Made by a program: the position numbers and the translations under genes
Shown here: positions 1 to 5,391 of the stretch, piece after piece
Layout of the letters: each line of letters begins with the position of its first letter
Position numbering within the stretch: position 1 is the stretch's first letter
The notes under the pieces: model-generated
Database searches by the model: none
Told to the model about the DNA's origin: nothing
Seen by the model: the letters and a program-made list of their open reading frames with translations, nothing else
Assembly: GCA_013698525.1 (NCBI GenBank)
Contig: JACCSM010000217.1
Coordinates: 1-5,391, forward strand
Length of the DNA stretch: 5,391 bases
Source: Rubrobacteraceae bacterium
GTDB taxonomy: Bacteria > Actinomycetota > Rubrobacteria > Rubrobacterales > Rubrobacteraceae
Reading direction: 5' to 3'

Positions 1-881
1 GCGCCGAAGATCAGGTTCGCGTCCTGGTGCGCCGCGTTGTGGACGATCTCCGCCGCCTCGTTGACCTCGAAGAGTCCGAGGTCGGGGCCGCCCGTGATAT
101 TCAGTATGATCCCCGTCGCCCCGTCGATGCTGGCCTCGAGCAGCGGGCTGGAGATCGCCGTCTTCGCAGCCTCGGTGCCCCTCGTCTCGCTGCTCGACTC
201 GCCGATGCCCATGAGGGCCGAACCGGAGTCGTGCATTATCGTGCGCACGTCGGCGAAGTCGAGGTTGATGAGGCCAGGCACGGTTATGAGGTCGGTGATG
301 CCCTGGACACCCTTCCTCAGGATGTCGTCGGCCATCTTGAACGCGTCCATCATGCTCGTCCGCTTCTCGGCGACCTGCAACAGCCTGTCGTTGGGGATGA
401 TTATGAGGGAGTCGACGTTCTCCTTGAGGCGCTTGATGCCCTCCTCTGCATACGTCGCTCGCCTGCGGCCCTCGAAGGCGAAAGGCCGAGTGATGACCCC
501 GACGGTCAGCGCCCCCGAATCCCTGGCTATCTTGGCGACGACAGGGGCTGCACCCGTGCCAGTACCGCCACCCTTGCCAGCGGTGACGAAGACCATATCG
601 GCGCCGCGCATCGCCTCCTCGATCTCAGCCTTGCTCTCCTCAGCGGCCTCCATCCCGATCTTCGGGTCCGCGCCGGCGCCGAGGCCGCGCGTGATCTTCT
701 CCCCTATGTGGATCTTCTGGTCGGCATCACACATCTGGAGCGCCTGGGCATCCGTGTTTACCGCAATGAACTCAACCCCCTGCAAGCCGGAGTTGATCAT
801 GCGGTTCACGGCGTTGGTTCCTCCTCCGCCAATGCCGACAACCTTTATGACCGCCAGATAATTAGTCGCCGCGTCCAACAT
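1..881 (-). CDS. ftsZ: Cell division protein FtsZ, tubulin-like GTPase (5' part; C-terminus runs off the window)
   Basis: FtsZ polymerises with GTP at mid-cell into the Z-ring that recruits the division machinery. I translated 293 complete codons from the ATG at 881-879. No stop is reached before the window edge, so the end of the GTPase core, any linker and the C-terminal partner-binding peptide are missing. What is visible: N-terminus beginning [17 protein letters not shown]-rich loop [13 protein letters not shown] near residues 14-26; RGLGAGADP at 65-73; tubulin signature GGGTGTG at 104-110; T7 catalytic loop NLDFAD at 206-211 with both aspartates (D208, D211). The core therefore looks active. 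The residue before the signature is lysine (K103), where E. coli has Met and mycobacteria have Glu. The start is supported by an in-frame TAA 9 bases upstream and a GGAGG at 893-897. It lies 42 bases downstream of ftsA, the widest gap in the cluster. Family assignment is essentially certain. Confidence 0.97.
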   Translation of the reverse strand, partial: MLDAATNYLAVIKVVGIGGGGTNAVNRMINSGLQGVEFIAVNTDAQALQMCDADQKIHIGEKITRGLGAGADPKIGMEAAEESKAEIEEAMRGADMVFVTAGKGGGTGTGAAPVVAKIARDSGALTVGVITRPFAFEGRRRATYAEEGIKRLKENVDSLIIIPNDRLLQVAEKRTSMMDAFKMADDILRKGVQGITDLITVPGLINLDFADVRTIMHDSGSALMGIGESSSETRGTEAAKTAISSPLLEASIDGATGIILNITGGPDLGLFEVNEAAEIVHNAAHQDANLIFG

Positions 882-892
882 GCCTCTTTAAC

Positions 893-897
893 CCTCC
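893..897 (-). promoter_or_regulatory. Ribosome binding site of ftsZ
   Basis: GGAGG on the minus strand sits 11 bases upstream of the ftsZ ATG. A second purine-rich run, AAAGAGG, lies almost against the start codon (883-889), too close to act as the main site. Of the starts that can be placed here, only ftsZ combines ATG with a site lying outside the preceding gene, which suggests it can be translated without coupling to ftsA. Confidence 0.6.
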
Positions 898-923
898 ATC
901 ACACGTTATCCGGGGCCCCCGGT

Positions 924-2126
924 CTACTTCGCCCGGAACCAGCCCTTGACCGCCTCCACTATGCTACCAAAACTAATCGTCCCTGCACCTTTACCCTTTG
1001 GTCTAGGGTCATCGTTTCTGGCCGAGAAGTATAACAGACCGACGGACGTTGCATACTGAGGTTTTTGTACAGGTTTAACCTCGCCCTTTACCCTGCGAGG
1101 GCTTGCAGTCCTAACGCGCATACCGAGGACTTCTTCGGCGAGCCCGGTCATACCGTCGAGAGAGGAGCCGCCGCCGGTAAGAACGACGCCGCCGGGGGCA
1201 AGGTCCCTCATCCCGGTCTGGTCGAGCGAGTCGCGCACATACTCGAGGACCTCGCGGGCGCGGTACTCGAGGATCTGGCTGATAAAGCTGGCGTTAAAGT
1301 AGCGGTCGTCGAGCTGGACGGCGGCCACGGGGTCGACGTTGCTGGAGAGGACTGTACCGTAGCGCAGCTTGAGTTCCTCGGCCTTGTGTTGCGGGATCTT
1401 GAGGCCATAGGCGACGTCGGAAGTGAAGCTCTCACCGCCGATGGGTATGACGGCGGTATGGGTGAGAGCCCCCCTGAAGAAGGTCGCGATATCGGTCGTG
1501 CCGCCGCCCATGTCGAGCAGCACGACGCCTGACTCGCGGTCCGCGTCGAGCAGGCAGGCTTCGGCAGAGGCCAGTGGTTCGAGCACGATCTTCGAGACCC
1601 TGACGCCGCAGTCCTCGACTGCGCGCAGGAGGTTCTGGATACTGGAGAGTGCCCCGCTCACGACGTGGGCTCGCATCGTGACTTTACGGGCGGCGAGGCC
1701 AACGGGGTTCTTGACGCCCTCGGACCCGTCGAGGACGTAGCCGCGGGGGACGACGTGTATCACACGCTCGTCCTCGTCCAGGTCGAGTTGCCTGGCCTCC
1801 TGTTCGAGTCTGCGAACGAACCTATCGGTGACCGTCAGGTTCCTACTGCGGTTCAGGAGGGTGACCTCCGTGTTGAAAGACGAGATGTGGCTACCCGCGA
1901 TGCCGACCGTTACTTGCCCGCCGCGAACGCCGCAGGCTTCCATGGCTTCTGCGACAGAATCGGCGGCGGCCTTGCGGTCTACAACGACGCCTCTCTTGAG
2001 GCCGTAGCTCGGCGCCTCCCCCATGGACAGGACCTCGACCCAGCCCCTTCGCGGGTCCACGCGGCCGGCGATCGCCACTACCTTGGTGGTGCCAACGTCT
2101 ATCCCGTACACCAGTGACTGTGCCAC
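924..2126 (-). CDS. ftsA: Cell division protein FtsA, actin-like membrane tether of FtsZ
   Basis: FtsA is an actin-fold ATPase that binds the FtsZ tail and anchors it to the inner face of the membrane, then recruits later division proteins. This 400-residue protein has the expected parts: phosphate-1 loop GIDVGTTKV (8-16); the FtsA-type 1C/SHS2 insertion at roughly 85-165; phosphate-2 loop LLDMGGGTTD (203-212); adenosine motif VVLTGGGSSLDG (314-325). After a Lys/Pro/Gly-rich linker (about 372-384), the C-terminus ends in a likely amphipathic helix, GSIVEAVKGWFRAK (387-400), as expected of the membrane-targeting sequence. Length is normal for the family. Start is GTG (2126-2124) with a weak GAGG at 2137-2140, 10 bases upstream, lying within the end of ftsQ. 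The stop is TAG. The 1C domain and the C-terminal helix argue against MreB, DnaK or PilM. FtsA is unusual in Actinobacteria, which otherwise fit this cluster order. Confidence 0.97.
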   Translation of the reverse strand: MAQSLVYGIDVGTTKVVAIAGRVDPRRGWVEVLSMGEAPSYGLKRGVVVDRKAAADSVAEAMEACGVRGGQVTVGIAGSHISSFNTEVTLLNRSRNLTVTDRFVRRLEQEARQLDLDEDERVIHVVPRGYVLDGSEGVKNPVGLAARKVTMRAHVVSGALSSIQNLLRAVEDCGVRVSKIVLEPLASAEACLLDADRESGVVLLDMGGGTTDIATFFRGALTHTAVIPIGGESFTSDVAYGLKIPQHKAEELKLRYGTVLSSNVDPVAAVQLDDRYFNASFISQILEYRAREVLEYVRDSLDQTGMRDLAPGGVVLTGGGSSLDGMTGLAEEVLGMRVRTASPRRVKGEVKPVQKPQYATSVGLLYFSARNDDPRPKGKGAGTISFGSIVEAVKGWFRAK

Positions 2127-2132
2127 GGTCGG

Positions 2133-2765
2133 CTAACCTCGCGGCTCGCTGTGCTTCGCGCGCGAGGGCCCGACGACTACCCGTTCATGCGAACGCAAGT
2201 CGAATACTCTGGCGTCAGGATGCTCGGGCATGATGCGTTTGAGGGCCATGGCCCTACGCTCACCCACATCCCGGGAGAAGATCACCTGGCGGCCTTCCAC
2301 CGTGGCCCCGATGCCCCCGGCACCAACCTCGCCGACCGAGTCCAAACGCAGCCCACTTTCGTGCAACGCCCTCGCGAACTCCAAGATCTCCCCTACCTGG
2401 TCGCGATCCAACTCCACCCTCTCGAGACCCGCTCCCCCGAGCCCCGGAAGCTCCTTGCCGTCAGACGACAGAACGAACCTCCGCCCTTCGACCTCGGCAT
2501 TCAGTACAGGCCGACGCTCCTCAACCTCAATGGTAACTATACCGGACTTCCAGTTCTCGTTCACCTCCGCACCCTGAACCCAAGGATTAGACTCTACCCT
2601 ACGCTGCAGCATCACTGCGTTGAGGGTGAGCAGGCTGGCGTGGTCTGGTATGGCGCTTGCGGCCTCGTATTTGGGGTACATACTGGCACCTTCTACCCTG
2701 ACGCCGGTAACAGGGAAGCTGAGGTAGGTAACGAGGACGACGATGAGAGTTGTAGCGGCGGCCAC
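2133..2765 (-). CDS. ftsQ: Cell division protein FtsQ/DivIB (start uncertain, probably further upstream)
   Basis: FtsQ is a single-pass membrane protein that bridges the cytoplasmic ring and the septal synthases through FtsB and FtsL. From the GTG at 2765 it is 210 residues: a hydrophobic segment (about 2-18), then a POTRA domain starting VTGVRVEG and running through SNPWVQGAEVNENW and VTIEVEERRPV, then a beta-rich domain. This order and length match FtsQ. The GTG has no Shine-Dalgarno sequence, truncates the membrane helix and removes the positive residue expected on its cytoplasmic side. The frame stays open upstream and encodes TNYLRAILISTA, completing a helix of about 25 residues with an Arg before it. 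There is no ATG, GTG or TTG in this frame through at least the last 50 or so codons of murC. CTG at 2804-2802 (223 residues) would overlap the murC stop as CTGA. ATC at 2813-2811 lies 7 bases from a GGAGG. The stop is TAG, 6 bases before ftsA. Confidence 0.9.
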   Translation of the reverse strand: MAAATTLIVVLVTYLSFPVTGVRVEGASMYPKYEAASAIPDHASLLTLNAVMLQRRVESNPWVQGAEVNENWKSGIVTIEVEERRPVLNAEVEGRRFVLSSDGKELPGLGGAGLERVELDRDQVGEILEFARALHESGLRLDSVGEVGAGGIGATVEGRQVIFSRDVGERRAMALKRIMPEHPDARVFDLRSHERVVVGPSRAKHSEPRG

Positions 2766-2800
2766 GGCCGTCGAGATCAGGATCGCGCGCAGGTAGTTGG

Positions 2801-4165
2801 TCAGGGTTGGGATCGCGGACCCTCCAGTATGTCGAGCAGGTCTTCGCCGGCCTTCGAGATGTCCCCCGCGCCGAGGGTGAGCACGAGGTCGCCGCTTCTG
2901 GAGACGTCTTGGAGAACCCCCGGTATGGCGTCTTGCTGGGGGATGTAATAGACCTCGGGGTGGCCCCTCGTCTCGCAGATTGCGTCGACTATCAGCTTGC
3001 CGTTGACGCCAGGTTGGGGCATCTCACCGGCGCCGTAGACTTCGGTGATGAGCACGGCATCGGCTGAGGAGAACGAGTCGCCGAACTCCCTGTAGAGGGC
3101 TCGGGTACGCGAGTAACGGTGTGGCTGGAAGACGGCGATCACCCTTCCATCTTTTGGCATGGTGGACCGGGCGGCGGCGAGCGTTGCCGAGAGCTCGGTC
3201 GGGTGGTGGGCGTAGTCGTCGACGACGCGTACTTCTGCCTGCTCTCCTTTGAGCTGGAGGCGACGGCGCACGCCCCCGAAGTCTCTCAGGGTGTTTGCCG
3301 CCTCGTAGGCCTGATGGCCGAGCCAGCGGGCCACTGCGGCCGCTGCCAGGGAGTTGAGTATATTGTGGCGCCCGTAGACGCCGAGTTCGACTTCGCCCCT
3401 TCTCTCCCCGTCTTCCAGCAGCACGTAGCTGTTCGGGCCCAAGATATCGGCCCTGAGGTCTCCTGAGCCGATGCCGTAGGTGGTTACCTGGCATTGAGCC
3501 CCTGAGGCCACCGCGATGCAGGAAGGGTCGTCTGCGCAGGTGACGAGGTGGCCGTCCTGGGGGAGAGAGCGGACGAATTGCTCGAAGGTCTCGAAGACGT
3601 CGTCGAGGGACGAGTAGAAATCAGGGTGGTCGAACTCGATGTTCGTGACCACGGCGGCCTGCGGCCTGAGGTACAAGAAAGAGCGGTCACTCTCGTCGGC
3701 CTCGGCCACGACGAGGTCTGACCTTCCGAAGGCGACGTTGCTGCCGATGTCGTTCAGCTCGCCGCCAACCAGGGCCGTCGGGTTCTCGCCCAGTGCCTCG
3801 AGGACGTGCGCCGTCATACTCGTCGTCGTCGTCTTGCCGTGGGTTCCTGCGACGGCGACGCTGCTGCTGCCTTCGAGGATCCAGGCAAGGGCTGCGGCGC
3901 GCGGTATTACGGGGATGGATCTACGGCCGGCCTCCAGAAGCTCGGGGTTCGTCTTCGGTATGGCCGTCGAGATCACCACCTGGTCAGCGTCCCCTACGTG
4001 ATCCGGGGCGTGCCCGATGTAGACCGTGATGCCTGCCTCGCGCAACCTGCGGGTGTAAGGAGATTCTTTGAGATCCGAGCCCGTGACACCGTGGCCTCTT
4101 CTCGCGAGGACCTCGGCTATACCGCTCATTCCAGCCCCGCCGATGCCGATCATGTGGATGTTCAC
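2801..4165 (-). CDS. murC: UDP-N-acetylmuramate--L-alanine ligase MurC
   Basis: MurC is the cytoplasmic Mur ligase that uses ATP to add L-Ala to UDP-MurNAc, the first residue of the peptidoglycan stem peptide. At 454 residues it is of normal length and has all three domains. The N-terminal UDP-binding domain carries GIGGAGMSGIA (7-17). The central ATPase domain has the P-loop GTHGKTTTT (107-115, with K111), ADESD (156-160) and TNIEFDHPDFY (174-184). It ends with YGRHNILN (264-271). The C-terminal domain has DDYAHHPTE (316-324), the FQPHRYSRT motif (346-354) and LGAGDI (431-436). DDYAHHPTE together with FQPHRYSRT separates MurC from MurD, MurE and MurF, although Mpl shares part of this. Mpl is less likely given the length and location. 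Start is GTG at 4165-4163 with AAGGAG 8 bases upstream. It overlaps the murG stop by 4 bases, so translation is probably coupled. The stop is TGA. No murB follows it. Confidence 0.97.
   Translation of the reverse strand: MNIHMIGIGGAGMSGIAEVLARRGHGVTGSDLKESPYTRRLREAGITVYIGHAPDHVGDADQVVISTAIPKTNPELLEAGRRSIPVIPRAAALAWILEGSSSVAVAGTHGKTTTTSMTAHVLEALGENPTALVGGELNDIGSNVAFGRSDLVVAEADESDRSFLYLRPQAAVVTNIEFDHPDFYSSLDDVFETFEQFVRSLPQDGHLVTCADDPSCIAVASGAQCQVTTYGIGSGDLRADILGPNSYVLLEDGERRGEVELGVYGRHNILNSLAAAAVARWLGHQAYEAANTLRDFGGVRRRLQLKGEQAEVRVVDDYAHHPTELSATLAAARSTMPKDGRVIAVFQPHRYSRTRALYREFGDSFSSADAVLITEVYGAGEMPQPGVNGKLIVDAICETRGHPEVYYIPQQDAIPGVLQDVSRSGDLVLTLGAGDISKAGEDLLDILEGPRSQP
2821..2825 (-). promoter_or_regulatory. 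Shine-Dalgarno-like GGAGG inside the end of murC, candidate site for ftsQ
   Basis: GGAGG on the minus strand lies within the last codons of murC. It is 7 bases from an in-frame ATC (2813-2811) and 16 bases from an in-frame CTG (2804-2802), and it is the nearest good purine-rich element to ftsQ. It could be chance, because it also encodes the MurC residues Leu-Glu-Gly. It matters because the GTG usually available as a start at 2765 has no such element. Confidence 0.35.
4162..4165 (-). promoter_or_regulatory. GTGA stop/start overlap coupling murG to murC
   Basis: The murC GTG (4165-4163) and the murG TGA (4164-4162) share bases as GTGA. This arrangement typically lets a terminating ribosome reinitiate and keeps output of the two enzymes linked. 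The strong AAGGAG just upstream also allows direct loading. Confidence 0.7.
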
Positions 4166-5259
4166 GGCCCCCTCTCCTTCTCTCCGGCACGCAGCAATCG
4201 CCTGGCTACATCACCGGCCGCATCCGGGGTCGCGAGCGCGGCTATGCGCCTCGCAAGCTCCTCCCGCCGCTCATCGTCGTTCAACAACCTTTCGACGCGG
4301 CCGCGCAGCGCTGTTGCGTCGACCTCCGCGTCGAGCATCAGTTCCGCGGCTCCCCTTTCAGTAAAGTACCTGGCGTTCTCGAGCTGGTGGTCTCCCGTCG
4401 CGTAGGGGAACGGGATGAGGATCGCCGCCTTTCCTGCCGCCGCTATGTCGAAGAGAGAGCCCGCGCCGGCCCTGCTCACGACCACGTCGGCGGCGGCCAG
4501 GTATCGCCAGAGATCGTCGACGTACTCGAGGATCTCGTGCCTCGGGTTCTCCGTCGAGAGCAGCGAGAAGTCCCTGTGGCCAGAGACCTGGACGACTGTG
4601 TATGGCGTCGCGGTGCCGAACGCCTCAGCCGCTGAGAGGTTTATCCTGAGCGCACCCCCGCTCCCACCGAAGATGAGAACGACCGGCGGCTCCAGGCCGA
4701 GATCCCGCAGCGACTCGTCCCGCGAGGCGTCGAAGACCTCGGTCCTGGTCGGCATGCCGACCCACACGGCGTTCTCGAGCCGCTGCGCGGCGCCAGGGAA
4801 AGTTGCCAAAGTCTCCGTCGTGAAGCGGCTGGCCAGGCGGTTGACGCGCCCGGGGACCGAGTTCTGCTCGTGCAGAAACGTCGGCACACCGAGAGTCCGG
4901 GCGGCCATCACCGCAGGCGCGCTCGCGTAACCCCCAACCCCCAGAACGGCCCGCGGCCTCCATTGTTGTATTATGCGTGCACAGCGGATGGTCGCCCTCA
5001 GGGAGAGGAGGCCTGCGCGGGCCTGGGCTATGGGGCTTCCTGCAAGGCCCGTCAGGGGCAGGGCGTGGAGGGTATAGCCCTCCTTTGGGACGAGGGTCTT
5101 TTCTATCCCTGACTGAGATCCCACGAACTCGACCACGGCTCCCCTGTCGCTCAAGTCAGCCGCCACGCACAGCGCGGGGATAGCGTGCCCCCCCGTGCCG
5201 CCTCCTGCTATCAGGATCCGCGGTCCTCTTGCGCGGTTTGATCTCTCTGGCTCTCTCAC
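4162..5259 (-). CDS. murG: UDP-GlcNAc:lipid I N-acetylglucosaminyltransferase MurG
   Basis: MurG is a peripheral GT-B glycosyltransferase on the cytoplasmic face of the membrane. It transfers GlcNAc from UDP-GlcNAc to lipid I, forming lipid II. This 365-residue protein is of family length. Residues 14-25 (RILIAGGGTGGH) form the first glycine loop that contacts the lipid-linked acceptor. GVGGYASAP at 107-115 and HEQNSVPG at 130-137 are conserved family blocks. IFGGSGGA at 196-203 begins the C-terminal, UDP-GlcNAc-binding Rossmann domain, followed by SRAGAGS (262-268) and PFPYATGDHQLENA (283-296), the nucleotide-sugar contact region. Start is GTG at 5259-5257. No other ATG, GTG or TTG lies between it and the glycine loop, so the start is well determined. 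A GGAGG lies only 3 bases upstream. The first 104 bases also encode the end of ftsW in another frame. The 3' end overlaps murC by 4 bases. Confidence 0.97.
   Translation of the reverse strand: MREPERSNRARGPRILIAGGGTGGHAIPALCVAADLSDRGAVVEFVGSQSGIEKTLVPKEGYTLHALPLTGLAGSPIAQARAGLLSLRATIRCARIIQQWRPRAVLGVGGYASAPAVMAARTLGVPTFLHEQNSVPGRVNRLASRFTTETLATFPGAAQRLENAVWVGMPTRTEVFDASRDESLRDLGLEPPVVLIFGGSGGALRINLSAAEAFGTATPYTVVQVSGHRDFSLLSTENPRHEILEYVDDLWRYLAAADVVVSRAGAGSLFDIAAAGKAAILIPFPYATGDHQLENARYFTERGAAELMLDAEVDATALRGRVERLLNDDERREELARRIAALATPDAAGDVARRLLRAGEKERGP
4174..4179 (-). promoter_or_regulatory. Ribosome binding site of murC
   Basis: AAGGAG on the minus strand lies 8 bases upstream of the murC GTG, inside the last codons of murG (Glu-Lys-Glu-Arg-Gly-Pro). 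It is the best Shine-Dalgarno match in the window. It fixes the GTG as the start in preference to the in-frame ATG at codon 5. Confidence 0.7.
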
Positions 5260-5391
5260 TGTCCTCCGATATCCTGTAGAGGATGCCTACGGCGGCGAAG
5301 CATACCAGCAGACTCGAACCACCGTAGCTCACGAAGGGGAGCGTCATCCCCGCGAGCGGGAGAACCACCATGGCGGCCCCTATGTTGAAGA
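5156..5391 (-). CDS. ftsW: Septal peptidoglycan polymerase FtsW (3' end only)
   Basis: FtsW is a SEDS-family membrane glycosyltransferase that polymerises lipid II at the septum with its partner class B penicillin-binding protein. Only the last 77 residues and the TGA stop are inside the window; the frame is open to the edge at 5391. The visible part begins FNIGAAMVVLPLAGM and contains TLPFVSYGGSSLL, the conserved block before the final membrane helix in FtsW and RodA. The last helix (about SLLVCFAAVGILY) is followed by a basic cytoplasmic tail of about 39 residues, rich in Arg and Lys. Most of that tail is encoded by DNA that is also the start of murG. SYGGSS is shared with RodA, but the position directly before murG favours FtsW. 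Confidence in the SEDS family is very high; the FtsW assignment rests on context. Confidence 0.92.
   Translation of the reverse strand, partial: FNIGAAMVVLPLAGMTLPFVSYGGSSLLVCFAAVGILYRISEDSERAREIKPRKRTADPDSRRRHGGARYPRAVRGG
5263..5267 (-). promoter_or_regulatory. Ribosome binding site of murG, closely spaced
   Basis: GGAGG on the minus strand is separated from the murG GTG by three bases (ACA), closer than the usual 5 to 10. It lies inside ftsW, where it also encodes Ser-Glu-Asp. The short spacing together with a GTG start suggests modest initiation or dependence on ribosomes already translating ftsW. Confidence 0.45.

Noticed and set aside
882..923. Possible intrinsic terminator or promoter between ftsA and ftsZ
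   Set aside because: The short GC stem has no following T-run. I found no convincing -35/-10 pair in these 42 bases. An ftsZ promoter, if any, may lie within ftsA and cannot be called by eye.
27..1034. A 335-codon plus-strand open frame, and a second long one at 37-861
   Set aside because: Both lie antisense to ftsZ and the end of ftsA, whose minus-strand translations match known families throughout. The plus-strand products show no recognisable domain. Long antisense frames are expected in GC-rich coding DNA.
2151..2948. A 265-codon plus-strand frame opposite ftsQ and the end of murC
   Set aside because: It is antisense to two confidently identified genes. Its product is low in complexity, and I see no ribosome binding site or motif to support it.
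3024..3494. A 156-codon minus-strand frame inside murC
   Set aside because: It is an out-of-frame reading of murC, very rich in Arg, Pro and Gly. The murC frame is intact across the whole stretch, so there is no frameshift to explain.
3806..4405. A 199-codon plus-strand frame spanning the murC/murG junction
   Set aside because: It crosses the junction antisense to both genes. The translation is rich in Ser, Ala and Arg, typical of a shadow frame.
1..5391. A previously undescribed system, mobile element, defence locus or CRISPR array
   Set aside because: All six genes belong to the conserved division and cell-wall cluster. No repeats, transposase, integrase or attachment-like sequences were seen.

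Overview
This window is one dense, co-directional block of the division and cell-wall (dcw) cluster, transcribed entirely from the minus strand. Read in the direction of transcription (high to low coordinates), the order is ftsW (3' end only) - murG - murC - ftsQ - ftsA - ftsZ (5' part only). Coding fills nearly all of the window. No stretch without a gene exceeds 42 bases. I saw no RNA gene, mobile element, CRISPR array, terminator or convincing promoter.

The DNA is GC-rich. The FtsZ N-terminus (residues 7-15, NYLAVIKVV) and the gene order both point to Actinobacteria. The order ftsW-murG-murC-ftsQ-ftsZ is, from memory, that of Mycobacterium tuberculosis, but here a full ftsA lies between ftsQ and ftsZ. 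Most Actinobacteria lack ftsA and use SepF as the FtsZ membrane tether, so a deep-branching actinobacterial lineage such as Rubrobacter is my best guess. That assignment is inference, not a database result.

The genes work at one place, the division septum. MurC adds L-alanine to UDP-MurNAc early in precursor synthesis. MurG makes lipid II at the inner face of the membrane. FtsW polymerises lipid II into septal glycan. FtsQ links the cytoplasmic ring to the periplasmic synthases. FtsA ties FtsZ filaments to the membrane, and FtsZ forms the ring.

The junctions are tight. ftsW and murG overlap by 104 bases in different frames. murG and murC overlap by 4 bases (GTGA). murC and ftsQ abut or overlap, depending on the ftsQ start. 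ftsQ and ftsA are 6 bases apart, and ftsA and ftsZ are 42 apart. murG, murC and ftsA start with GTG, and ftsQ has no ATG at its 5' end. Only ftsZ starts with ATG. No previously undescribed system is evident. The points worth a second look are the long ftsW/murG dual-coding overlap, the unresolved ftsQ start, the presence of ftsA in an actinobacterial-type cluster, and a lysine inside the FtsZ signature loop.
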